DNA from: an uncultured Veillonellaceae bacterium | Lineage (GTDB): Bacteria; Bacillota; Negativicutes; Veillonellales; Negativicoccaceae | NCBI GenBank assembly: GCA_947254705.1 | Contig: CAMYCX010000070.1 | Coordinates: 1 to 6,082 of the forward strand | DNA: 6,082 nucleotides | Direction of reading: 5' to 3' | In this document: positions 1 to 6,082 of the stretch, in pieces | Position numbering within the stretch: position 1 is the first letter of the stretch | How the letters are laid out: each line of letters starts with the position of its first letter | The notes under the pieces: model-generated | The model's input: the letters and a program-made list of their open reading frames with translations, nothing else | Database searches by the model: none | Told to the model about the DNA's origin: nothing | Made by a program: the position numbers and the translations under genes

Positions 1-46
1 ATTAGAATAACGGTCTCGTGGGCTCGGAGATGTGTATAAGAGACAG
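1..46. other. Untrimmed Nextera/Tn5 sequencing adapter (artefact)
   Basis: Positions 13-46 match, base for base, the 34-nt Illumina Nextera read-2 transposase adapter as I know it. The last 19 bases (28-46, AGATGTGTATAAGAGACAG) are the Tn5 mosaic end. The twelve preceding bases fit a 10-nt sample index (3-12) plus the final AT of the P7 flow-cell sequence (1-2); that split is inference. The orientation is that of a read that ran through a short insert into the adapter and was then reverse-complemented. The segment is library-preparation residue, not a natural transposon end. Genomic sequence begins at 47. Confidence 0.97.
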
Positions 47-2061
47 GTACATTAGGGGAATGGTCTGTAATGGAGACGCCGTTCAGTCAGACAAATATCA
101 CGCAAAAGGCAATGGCGACGTTTAATGATCCGAGTCAGCCGAGTGTAGGGCCGTTGGTACAGGCTCCTTCAATACGGACGAGCAGCTCGACGATGTATAA
201 CGACTTTTCGATTCGCGGGCAGTCTGCTAACTCATATCAGTTCCGTGTGAACGGTGTGCCGGGAATATTTACACAGATGAATCTGGGAACTTCATTTGTT
301 GATCGGACAGAAATTATTTCCGGACCGACGATGGCGATTAACGGCACCGCTGCACATGAATCACCCGGTGGCAGCATCAACTTGATTTCCAAGCGTGCCG
401 GAGATGACGATAAAACGTCTATTTCGCTGCGTTCCGCGGGACGCGGCACAATCGGTGTCAATTTGGATGCCGCGGCACGTTTGGGTGAACAGCGTGATTG
501 GGGTGTGCGCTTGAATGCCGAGTATACAAACGGTACGACCGGTATCAAGGAGGAACGTCGCAAGAATCAGGATATTTATGTCAATGTCGACCATCGGAGT
601 GAATTCGGACAGACGAATTTGCTGTTGGGGTATCGTGATGTAACGGCGGAAAAACCGCAGCGTTATTTCAGCTTTGACGGAGCGGACATTGATCATATGT
701 TGAAAGCACCTGACAGCCATGAAAACTACAGTTTTGACGGACAATATTTGTCGCTCAAGACAACGGCTGCAGTATTCAACCATCAGCAACGTTTGGATGA
801 TCATACGGTGGCATTTGTGAATGCCGGCGCATCGACGAATGACGGTTACGGGTATGTCATGACGCAGTCATCCCGAATTGATGTACTGAACGAAGCGGGT
901 GATTTCCAACGTAATTTGTGGAATCAGCCGTTCAAAATGAAGAACAGATATTTACAAATCGGTCTTCGTGGTGAGTTCCGGACGGGTGAGTTAAAACATA
1001 ACTGGAATATTGCTTGGGACCGTGCTACATCGGATGCCAACTGGGGAACAACTAAAAACACACGGGAGATCGTGGGTGAAGACGGTCAACCGAAGTTGGT
1101 AGCGGAAATCATCAAAGGGAACATATATACCCGGAATCATGTCATTTCCGCAATGCCGACGGTAGGTGTTGCGTATGCACCGACCAGTCGTTCCGCGTTT
1201 ACCAGTGTAACGGCCAGTGATACTGTCAGCTGGGGTGATTTCCAGGTATTACTGGGTGTGCAGCGGGCAACGGCGAGCGTAGATTCATTGAATATGGACG
1301 GCAGTGTGAAGGCCAATGTGAAGACATCGGGAACGGCACCGATGTACGGTGTACTGTATAAGGCCAGTGACAATGTATCGTTGTATGCATCTCATGCGGA
1401 AAGCTTCAGCCGAGGATCTGCAGTTGGTGCTGCATACCTGAATAAGGGTGAGGTATTGCCACCGGAAAAAATGAAAGCGAATGAATTCGGTGTTAAATAT
1501 TTGAAAGACGGTGTGTTGGCATCGTTGGCATTGTTCAGCATGGAACGCGCGGCGAACATTGAAGTGCCCGGGAAACCCGGAGAGCAAGGCAGCTATTTGC
1601 GGCAAAACGGACGCTCCGATTTCCGCGGTGTAGAAGCATCCGTGTCAGGGATTCGTTTTGGCAAGCTTTCGTTGACGGGCGGTTTGATGTATCTGGATGC
1701 GAAGTATGACAAGATGAAAAACGGTTCACTCGACGGCAAGGCGATGAGCGGCGTTGCGAAATGGAGCAGTATTGTGAATGCGGAATATGCGGCGAACGAT
1801 CGTCTCGATATTATCGGGCGTATGGTGTATACCGGCAGTGCCAGCATTTATGCGAAGAACAATAAAGAGTTAACGATTCCGGGAAGTGCAGTCTTTGATT
1901 TAGGTGCGCGGTATCATTTCGGAGACGAAAAGGCACCGGTATTGAATCTCATGGTGTACAATGTAGCGGATAAAAGCTACTGGTTGTCGCGCCCGGGGTA
2001 TAACTACGGTATTTTGAGTAACCCGAGAACCTATTCGATGAGCTTGACATGGACGTTTTAA
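47..2061 (+). CDS. TonB-dependent outer-membrane receptor, siderophore-receptor type (5'-truncated)
   Basis: This is a ligand-gated outer-membrane beta-barrel importing metal chelates with energy from TonB-ExbB-ExbD. The frame is open from the adapter junction; the first full codon is at 49, giving 670 visible residues. The ATG at 70 is internal: the residues around it, SVMETPFSQ, match the conserved early-plug motif (compare V-M-D-T-P-F) of siderophore receptors. Numbering from that Met, the plug shows FSIRG (46-50), NGVPG (61-65), RTEIISGP (79-86) and PGGSINLISKR (99-109). The rest is barrel, with LPPEKMKANEFGVKY in the middle, NVADKSYW (631-638) and a terminal strand ending NPRTYSMSLTWTF. 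The final Phe is the usual signal for BamA-dependent assembly. The signal peptide, TonB box and first plug residues are missing, so the full protein was probably 50-80 residues longer. The gene lies 29 nt upstream of the binding-protein gene, supporting co-transcription. The ligand (ferric siderophore, haem or corrinoid) cannot be assigned. Confidence 0.93.
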
Positions 2062-2078
2062 TGGAGAGAAATACGAAT

Positions 2079-2084
2079 AAGGAG
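2079..2084 (+). promoter_or_regulatory. Shine-Dalgarno of the binding-protein gene
   Basis: AAGGAG lies 6 nt before the ATG at 2091 and decides that start. The same frame is open further upstream, with in-frame ATGs at 2049 and 2061. The ATG at 2061 overlaps the receptor stop codon as TAATG, but neither has a purine-rich site at proper spacing. Starting at 2091 also puts the lipoprotein signal peptide exactly at the N-terminus. Confidence 0.85.
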
Positions 2085-2090
2085 AAAAGC

Positions 2091-3155
2091 ATGAAGCAAT
2101 GGTGGAAGCAGCTCGGCATGTTGGCATTATTGCTGGTGATGCTGGTGGTTGCCGGTTGTCATTCGGCAACGGAGCAATCCGCACCGGCTGCAGATACACA
2201 AGTCATCACGGATTCGATCGGACGTCAGGTCACGGTACCGAAAGATGTACAACGTGTGGCGGTGTCGAATGCATACAATGCGGAAATTATCAATGCGCTC
2301 GGTGTAATTGATCGTGTCATCGGAGTGGATGGCTATATTTATCAAGACCAGGGCGGATATGGCAATCGATTCGGACCGGATACGGTCATCGGTAAGAGTC
2401 AGCGGGAGCTTAATTACGAAAAGATTATTGAGTTAAATCCGCAGGTGCTGATTTTAACGGGGAACGGAGCCGTGCAGGAAGCCGTAGAAAAGCTGGAACC
2501 GTTCGGTATCGCGGTGCTGGTAGTGGATGCGTACTATACGGATCAGTTCGGTCAGACGTGTGATATTATGGGTAAATTGTTCAATAAGGAAAAAGAGGCA
2601 AATGAGTTAAAACACTTTTTCCTTGACAAATTGGACTATATCCAAACGCAGCTCAAAGATGTACCGAAGCGATCTTTGTATTTCGAGTATCGTCGTATCG
2701 GCAATACGACGGTTCCGGGAGACTATTTCTATTGGATGGTCGAGTATTCGGGAGCACACAATATTTTCCGGGATGCCAAAGCAGTGTCGATTGACCCCGA
2801 GCAGGTCGTCGTAAGCAACCCCGACTATATTGTAAAAGTGTCCGATCCGATTTCTCAATCGAGTTACATCCCGCCGACGCGGGAAAAGACCGATGAGATC
2901 AAAACGGAATTGATCGGTCGACCGGGATGGGATGAGATTAATGCGGTGAAAAACAATCGAATTTTACTGTTGTCGCATTATGTACATGGCGGTGCATCCA
3001 AGCTCGTCGGAACGATGTATATTGCCAAGTTCCTGTATCCCGAGTATTTGCCGGATTTGCATCCGGAAGAGGTATTCAAGGTATGGTTGGAAAAGTATCA
3101 GCATTTGGAATACATTTCGGGACATACCGTGCCGGCATTTACGCTGGATGAGTAA
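2091..3155 (+). CDS. Iron-chelate/corrinoid-type ABC transporter substrate-binding lipoprotein (Peripla_BP_2 family)
   Basis: This is a periplasmic binding protein that captures a metal chelate released by the outer-membrane receptor and delivers it to the FecCD-type permease. It has 354 residues. The N-terminus is a lipoprotein signal peptide: basic MKQWWKQ, a hydrophobic stretch to residue 20, and the lipobox VAGC with Cys23 as the lipidated residue, followed by a polar linker. The mature part has the family pattern: DSIGRQVTVP (41-50), an N-lobe ending near ELNPQVLILTG (114-124), a helical interlobe segment (about 160-190), and a C-lobe with PEQVVVSNPDYIV (236-248), RPGWDEINAVKNNRI (277-291) and GGASKLVG near the end. 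Glu65 and Glu237 sit where BtuF/FhuD-like proteins carry the glutamates that dock onto permease arginines; this rests on pattern alignment only. The ligand is unknown: ferric siderophore is most likely by context, haem or cobalamin possible. The gene is followed by a strong hairpin. Confidence 0.9.
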   Translation: MKQWWKQLGMLALLLVMLVVAGCHSATEQSAPAADTQVITDSIGRQVTVPKDVQRVAVSNAYNAEIINALGVIDRVIGVDGYIYQDQGGYGNRFGPDTVIGKSQRELNYEKIIELNPQVLILTGNGAVQEAVEKLEPFGIAVLVVDAYYTDQFGQTCDIMGKLFNKEKEANELKHFFLDKLDYIQTQLKDVPKRSLYFEYRRIGNTTVPGDYFYWMVEYSGAHNIFRDAKAVSIDPEQVVVSNPDYIVKVSDPISQSSYIPPTREKTDEIKTELIGRPGWDEINAVKNNRILLLSHYVHGGASKLVGTMYIAKFLYPEYLPDLHPEEVFKVWLEKYQHLEYISGHTVPAFTLDE

Positions 3156-3156
3156 G

Positions 3157-3190
3157 ATAAATGCGGTAAGCGTGAGCTTGCCGCATTTAT
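3157..3190 (+). promoter_or_regulatory. Intercistronic stem-loop after the binding-protein gene
   Basis: Positions 3157-3171 pair with 3176-3190 in a 15-bp stem with a single T-G wobble (3167 with 3180), closed by the GNRA-type tetraloop GTGA (3172-3175). It starts one base after the binding-protein stop codon. The downstream side continues as TTTATTGTGTG, a poor T-tract, so it is not a good intrinsic terminator. More likely it is a 3'-end stabiliser of upstream mRNA, or a partial terminator that keeps the binding protein more abundant than the membrane parts. The structure is seen; the role is inferred. Confidence 0.75.
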
Positions 3191-3228
3191 TGTGTGAATG
3201 GCGGCAACATACAGATGGGGGTTAACTG

Positions 3229-4287
3229 ATGGAAACGGAACTGTTTACTGCCTATCGTCAGTATTATCGGAAAATAAAGATAATACTGGTGGTGTCGGCG
3301 ATAGGGATTGTATTGACGGCAATCGGAATGCTTGGGCAAGGTGCTGCAGATATTTCCGTACAGACCGTGTTGCATGCATTTGTGAAGGGACTCAGCGGTG
3401 ATCCGATCACATGGTCGGCACAGGATAAAATCGTACTGCTGATTCGTTTGCCGCGATTAGTAATGGCAATGGTAACAGGCGCGATGCTGGCCTTGGCGGG
3501 GACGGTGATGCAGTCGATTACCCGCAATCCTCTGGTCAGTCCGTTCACAATCGGAATTTCGGCGGCGGCGACATTCGGAGCGAGTTTGTACTTGCTTTTC
3601 GGTTACTTGCTGGGAAGTGCCAGTGAGATCGGCGTTATGGGCAGTGCATTTGTAATGTCGGCGGTATGTGCGGCCGGTGTATATGCGTTGTCCAAAAAGG
3701 TTGGCACAGGTGCAACGGCACTGGTGTTGATCGGTATCGGTGCGAATTATATTTTTACGGCAGGAACATCGATTTTGCAGTTTTTTGCCGAAGAACATAG
3801 ATTAGCGATGATCGTAAATTGGACCTTTGGCAGTTTTACCAATGCAAATTGGGGTCAAATTGCGGTGATGGTGCCTGCCGCCCTTTTCGGTGCAATTGTG
3901 TTGCAGATGCATGCACAGCGCTTGAACGCAATGATTGCCGGTGATGATGATGTTTTGCTGACATTGGGGACGAATCCGGAACGATTGCGCAAGCGGGTGG
4001 GAGTCATCGCGGTATTTGTTACATCGGTAACGATTTGTTTTACAGGAATTATTGGGTTTGTGGGATTGATTGCACCGCACATTGCTCGGATGTTGGTTGG
4101 TAATCAACATCACTATTTATTGCCGTTCTCGGCACTGATGGGCGCATGGCTAGTGTTACTGGCAGAGGCGTTGGGGCATTGGATATTGGCACCTGTGGTG
4201 TTGCCGGTCGGTGTTGTCATTGCATTTGTGGGAGTCCCCCTGTTTATGCACTTGATTTTACGCCAGCGCGGACATCAGTGGGAGTGA
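3229..4287 (+). CDS. FecCD/BtuC-family ABC transporter permease
   Basis: This is the inner-membrane channel subunit for uptake of iron chelates or corrinoids, acting as a homodimer with two copies of the downstream ATPase. At 352 residues it is normal for the family, very hydrophobic, with about ten membrane segments; the first spans roughly residues 16-36. Hallmarks are RLPRLVMAMVTGAMLALAG (73-91), RNPLVSPFTIG (99-109), the coupling-helix region TLGTNPERLRKRV (245-257), GFVGLIAPHIARMLVG (276-291) and LPVGVVIAFVGVPLF (325-339). Arg73 and Arg76 align with the BtuC arginines (56 and 59) that dock the binding protein. At the position of the third BtuC docking arginine (295) there is instead His317. 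The ATG at 3229 is preceded by a weak ribosome site, GGGGG at 3217-3221, 7 nt upstream. The gap to the previous gene is 73 nt, mostly filled by the hairpin. The ATPase gene follows after 10 nt. Confidence 0.94.
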   Translation: METELFTAYRQYYRKIKIILVVSAIGIVLTAIGMLGQGAADISVQTVLHAFVKGLSGDPITWSAQDKIVLLIRLPRLVMAMVTGAMLALAGTVMQSITRNPLVSPFTIGISAAATFGASLYLLFGYLLGSASEIGVMGSAFVMSAVCAAGVYALSKKVGTGATALVLIGIGANYIFTAGTSILQFFAEEHRLAMIVNWTFGSFTNANWGQIAVMVPAALFGAIVLQMHAQRLNAMIAGDDDVLLTLGTNPERLRKRVGVIAVFVTSVTICFTGIIGFVGLIAPHIARMLVGNQHHYLLPFSALMGAWLVLLAEALGHWILAPVVLPVGVVIAFVGVPLFMHLILRQRGHQWE

Positions 4288-4291
4288 GGTG
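4286..4291 (+). promoter_or_regulatory. Shine-Dalgarno of the ATPase gene, overlapping the permease stop codon
   Basis: GAGGTG shares its first two bases with the permease TGA stop (4285-4287). Measured from GAGG, it leaves 8 nt before the ATG at 4298. A GTG at 4289 would give a slightly longer reading frame but lies inside this site, so 4298 is the better start. An ATG at 4304 is a weaker alternative. The overlap suggests translational coupling of permease and ATPase. Confidence 0.75.
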
Positions 4292-4297
4292 GAAATA

Positions 4298-5107
4298 ATG
4301 AATATGACGGAAGCGGCGGCATCTGCCGATACGGCCAATTTGGTTGCGCAGAATATTCATTTTGCCTATCACTCTTCGCGTCCCGTGTTGAGCGGAGTGG
4401 ATATTTCTGTGACACAAGGGGAATGGCTGACACTGCTCGGTCCGAACGGAACAGGGAAAACGACATTGCTCAAGTGTCTGTTGCACCAGTTGGTGCCGCA
4501 GCAAGGAGAGGTAAGACTGAATGGCAAATCGTTGGCAGAAATGACGGATCGTGAACGTGCTAAGTGGATTGCGTATGTGCCGCAAATTACCAGAATTCCA
4601 TTTGCCATGCCGGTGATTGATGCCGTACTGACCGGACGGCTCGCGTATTCACCGTATCGGTATACGGCGAAAGATCGTGAGGTGGTGTCTCGCGTGATGG
4701 ACCGATTGCATTTGCATGAGTTGGCATTTCGACCACTGACGGAATTGTCGGGAGGGGAGCGTCAACGAGTATGGATTGCACGGGCGTTGGCACAAGAAGC
4801 GAAACTCATTTGTTTGGATGAACCGACGACGGGGCTTGACCCGGAAAATCAAATGATTTTGTTGGATACGATACGGGGCTTGGTTGATCGTGGAGGCGTC
4901 GGCGTATTGACGGTGTTGCATGATTTGAACTTGGCAGCGATGTATTCGGATCGGGTGGCATTGCTTTCGGGGGCTTATATGTATGCACAGGGAATACCGA
5001 CGGAAGTGATTACGGAAGAGATGATTCGGCGGGTATACCATGTAGAAAATGAGGTGTTGTTATTTCCCGAAGGGCCGCACGTGCGGTTGCTGCGGCATGT
5101 AAAATAA
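4298..5107 (+). CDS. FepC/FhuC/BtuD-type ABC transporter ATP-binding protein
   Basis: This cytoplasmic ATPase powers the FecCD-type permease. Starting at ATG 4298 it has 269 residues, typical for the subfamily. All nucleotide-binding elements are intact: A-loop aromatic Tyr24 in FAYHSS, Walker A GPNGTGKTT (48-56), Q-loop Gln96 in YVPQ, signature LSGGERQR (150-157), Walker B LICLDEPT (170-177) with Asp174 and catalytic Glu175, D-loop GLDP (179-182) and switch His208 in LHDLNLA. The segment MPVIDAVLTGRLAYSPY between Q-loop and signature is characteristic of the iron/B12-uptake (FepC/BtuD) class. The C-terminal YAQGIPTEVITEEMIRRVYHVE region also fits that class. It is the last gene of the operon, followed after 53 nt by a terminator. 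The family is certain; the transported substrate is not. Confidence 0.95.
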   Translation: MNMTEAAASADTANLVAQNIHFAYHSSRPVLSGVDISVTQGEWLTLLGPNGTGKTTLLKCLLHQLVPQQGEVRLNGKSLAEMTDRERAKWIAYVPQITRIPFAMPVIDAVLTGRLAYSPYRYTAKDREVVSRVMDRLHLHELAFRPLTELSGGERQRVWIARALAQEAKLICLDEPTTGLDPENQMILLDTIRGLVDRGGVGVLTVLHDLNLAAMYSDRVALLSGAYMYAQGIPTEVITEEMIRRVYHVENEVLLFPEGPHVRLLRHVK

Positions 5108-5160
5108 AGCGGCAGCAAGTTTTGTATCCGCATGATGAAATGTGGCGGTAAGGCGAATGA

Positions 5161-5194
5161 AAAAGACTGCTCGGAAGCTCGAGCAGTCTTTTTG
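5161..5194. terminator. Bidirectional intrinsic terminator between convergent genes
   Basis: Positions 5161-5174 (AAAAAGACTGCTCG) pair perfectly with 5181-5194 (CGAGCAGTCTTTTT) across a 6-nt loop. The 14-bp stem has a GC-rich core and ends in T5 on the + strand. Because the stem begins with A5, the - strand transcript also ends in T5. It lies 53 nt after the ATPase stop codon and 29 nt from the helicase stop codon, so it can serve both convergent transcripts. Confidence 0.93.
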
Positions 5195-5223
5195 TATGCA
5201 CCGAGGTGCAGTGAAATGATGCG

Positions 5224-6082
5224 TCAGTCGCGGAAGTAGGGCTCAAAGCCGCGTTTTTTCTGCCGGGTCGGTGCGGTGCGTTTGCCTTGGCGGCGGGCAC
5301 GCGGGCGTTCGTCTTGGCGCGGTGCGCCGTCACGGTTGCCGCGTCGCCGGTAGGGGCGTTTGCCGCCGTTGCCGCCTTTTTTCTTGCCGGTGGCGGGGGC
5401 GCCTTTTTTGCGGGCGAGGGGACGTTCCGCCGTGATTTGTACGGGGGTGGTGTCCGGCTCTTTGGTGAGCAGTTTGATTGCGGCCGCCACGAGTCGTACG
5501 GAATCGATGGCACCGAGCATTTCTTCGGCGGAGGCGTAGAATCCTTCCAAGTCGCCCTTTTCCGCCGTTTTTACCAGCGCACTCAGTGCGGATTGGCGGT
5601 TGCCTTCCATGACTTCCGACAGACTGGGGGCGTGACGACGGGTGATGCGACGGCGAATGAGGTGTTCGATCGCCCGCAGATGTTCCATTTCCCGCGGCAC
5701 GACGAAGGTGGTGGCAAGACCTGTTTGTCCTGCCCGTCCGGTCCGGCCGACACGGTGTACATAGCTTTCCGGGTCTTGGGGCATGTCGTAGTTGTAGACG
5801 TGGGTAACGCCGCTGATGTCCAGTCCGCGTGCCGCGACATCGGTGGCGACGAGCAGATCAATCGTATTTTCACGGAATTGCCGCATGACGGTGTCGCGTT
5901 TGGCTTGCGAGAGATCGCCGTGCAATCCTTCTGCCGAGTAGCCGCGTTTTTTGAGGGCTTCGGTGACTTCATCCACACGGCGTTTGGTGCGACCGAAGAT
6001 GATCGCAAGGTCCGGGTTTTGCATATCGAGCAAGCGACACAGGACGTCAAATTTTTCCCGTTCGGGAATTTCTATGTATTCC
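5224..6082 (-). CDS. cshA: CshA-like DEAD-box ATP-dependent RNA helicase (C-terminal part; N-terminus beyond window)
   Basis: This is an RNA helicase of the DEAD-box family, which unwinds RNA in mRNA turnover and ribosome assembly; CshA associates with the RNA degradosome in Firmicutes. The 285 visible residues begin in frame at the window edge with EYIEIPEREKFDVLCRLLD. They hold the second RecA-like domain: motif IV LAIIFGRTKR (visible residues 25-34), motif V LLVATDVAARGLDI (76-89) and motif VI YVHRVGRTGRAG (107-118). A helical segment of about 90 residues follows, then a basic tail from about residue 225 rich in Lys, Arg and Gly, a usual RNA-binding extension. The first RecA domain, with the Q motif, Walker A and DEAD box, lies outside. 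The TTG at 6033 is internal, not a start. The tail region is visibly more GC-rich than the transport operon. It is convergent with that operon and probably functionally unrelated. The DEAD-box family is certain; CshA rather than another DeaD-type paralogue is likely. Confidence 0.93.
   Translation of the reverse strand, partial: EYIEIPEREKFDVLCRLLDMQNPDLAIIFGRTKRRVDEVTEALKKRGYSAEGLHGDLSQAKRDTVMRQFRENTIDLLVATDVAARGLDISGVTHVYNYDMPQDPESYVHRVGRTGRAGQTGLATTFVVPREMEHLRAIEHLIRRRITRRHAPSLSEVMEGNRQSALSALVKTAEKGDLEGFYASAEEMLGAIDSVRLVAAAIKLLTKEPDTTPVQITAERPLARKKGAPATGKKKGGNGGKRPYRRRGNRDGAPRQDERPRARRQGKRTAPTRQKKRGFEPYFRD

Noticed and set aside
28..46. Tn5/IS50-like mosaic end, possible transposon boundary
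   Set aside because: It is directly joined to the rest of the Nextera read-2 adapter (13-27), and no transposase or target duplication is present. It is a library artefact.
2044..2073. Perfect -35 box TTGACA at 2044-2049, possible internal promoter for the binding-protein gene
   Set aside because: It lies in the codons for the end of the receptor, and no acceptable -10 hexamer appears at 16-18 nt spacing. A chance match is more likely.
2049..2090. Longer start for the binding protein (ATG at 2049, or 2061 overlapping the receptor stop)
   Set aside because: Neither has a ribosome site. The ATG at 2091 has AAGGAG at ideal spacing and begins a clean lipoprotein signal peptide.
5075..5086. Perfect 12-bp palindrome CCGCACGTGCGG, possible operator
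   Set aside because: It lies inside the ATPase coding region near its 3' end, far from any promoter, and a single short GC-rich palindrome is easily explained by chance.
5087..5118. TTGCTGC/GCAGCAA inverted repeat followed by TTTT, possible first terminator of the operon
   Set aside because: The stem is only 7 bp with an 18-nt loop holding the stop codon, and the T-run is interrupted. The stem at 5161-5194 is far stronger.
5010..5513. Long - strand open frame overlapping the ATPase and helicase ends
   Set aside because: It runs through the terminator and two well-supported genes in another frame and has low-complexity Pro/Ala/Lys composition. It is a shadow of GC-rich coding sequence.
5583..6050. 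Second - strand open frame of 155 codons within the helicase gene
   Set aside because: It is out of frame with the helicase motifs, has an unusual Ser/Thr/Pro/Cys-rich composition and shows no family pattern.

Overview
The window is the end of a draft-assembly contig from a diderm (outer-membrane) bacterium with roughly balanced GC content. It carries one iron-type uptake operon on the + strand and part of a DEAD-box RNA helicase gene on the - strand. An outer-membrane TonB-dependent receptor requires a two-membrane envelope. The helicase fragment instead resembles the CshA type typical of Firmicutes. Together these suggest a diderm Firmicute, most likely a member of the Negativicutes (Veillonella/Megasphaera/Dialister-like). 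This taxonomic call is an inference from protein flavour only.

Layout. Positions 1-46 are not genomic: they hold a complete Nextera (Tn5) read-2 adapter, ending in the 19-bp mosaic end, preceded by 12 bases that fit index plus flow-cell adapter. Genomic sequence starts at 47, already inside the receptor gene. That gene has therefore lost its start, signal peptide and TonB box, and any upstream promoter or iron/cobalamin control element is outside the window. At 2091-3155 is a lipoprotein solute-binding protein. A strong 34-nt hairpin (3157-3190) follows, then a FecCD/BtuC-type permease (3229-4287) and, after 10 nt, its ATPase (4298-5107). A 14-bp stem with T-tracts on both strands (5161-5194) is a bidirectional terminator between this operon and the convergent helicase gene (5224 to beyond 6082).

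How the genes work together. The receptor would move a metal chelate (siderophore, haem or corrinoid) across the outer membrane using TonB energy. The lipoprotein would capture it in the periplasm, and the permease plus ATPase would import it through the inner membrane. TonB/ExbB/ExbD are not in the window, and the ligand cannot be read from the sequence. I see no undescribed system here. The points most worth a second look are the adapter artefact and the false start it creates, the intercistronic hairpin after the binding-protein gene, and a His in the permease where relatives usually have a binding-protein-docking Arg.
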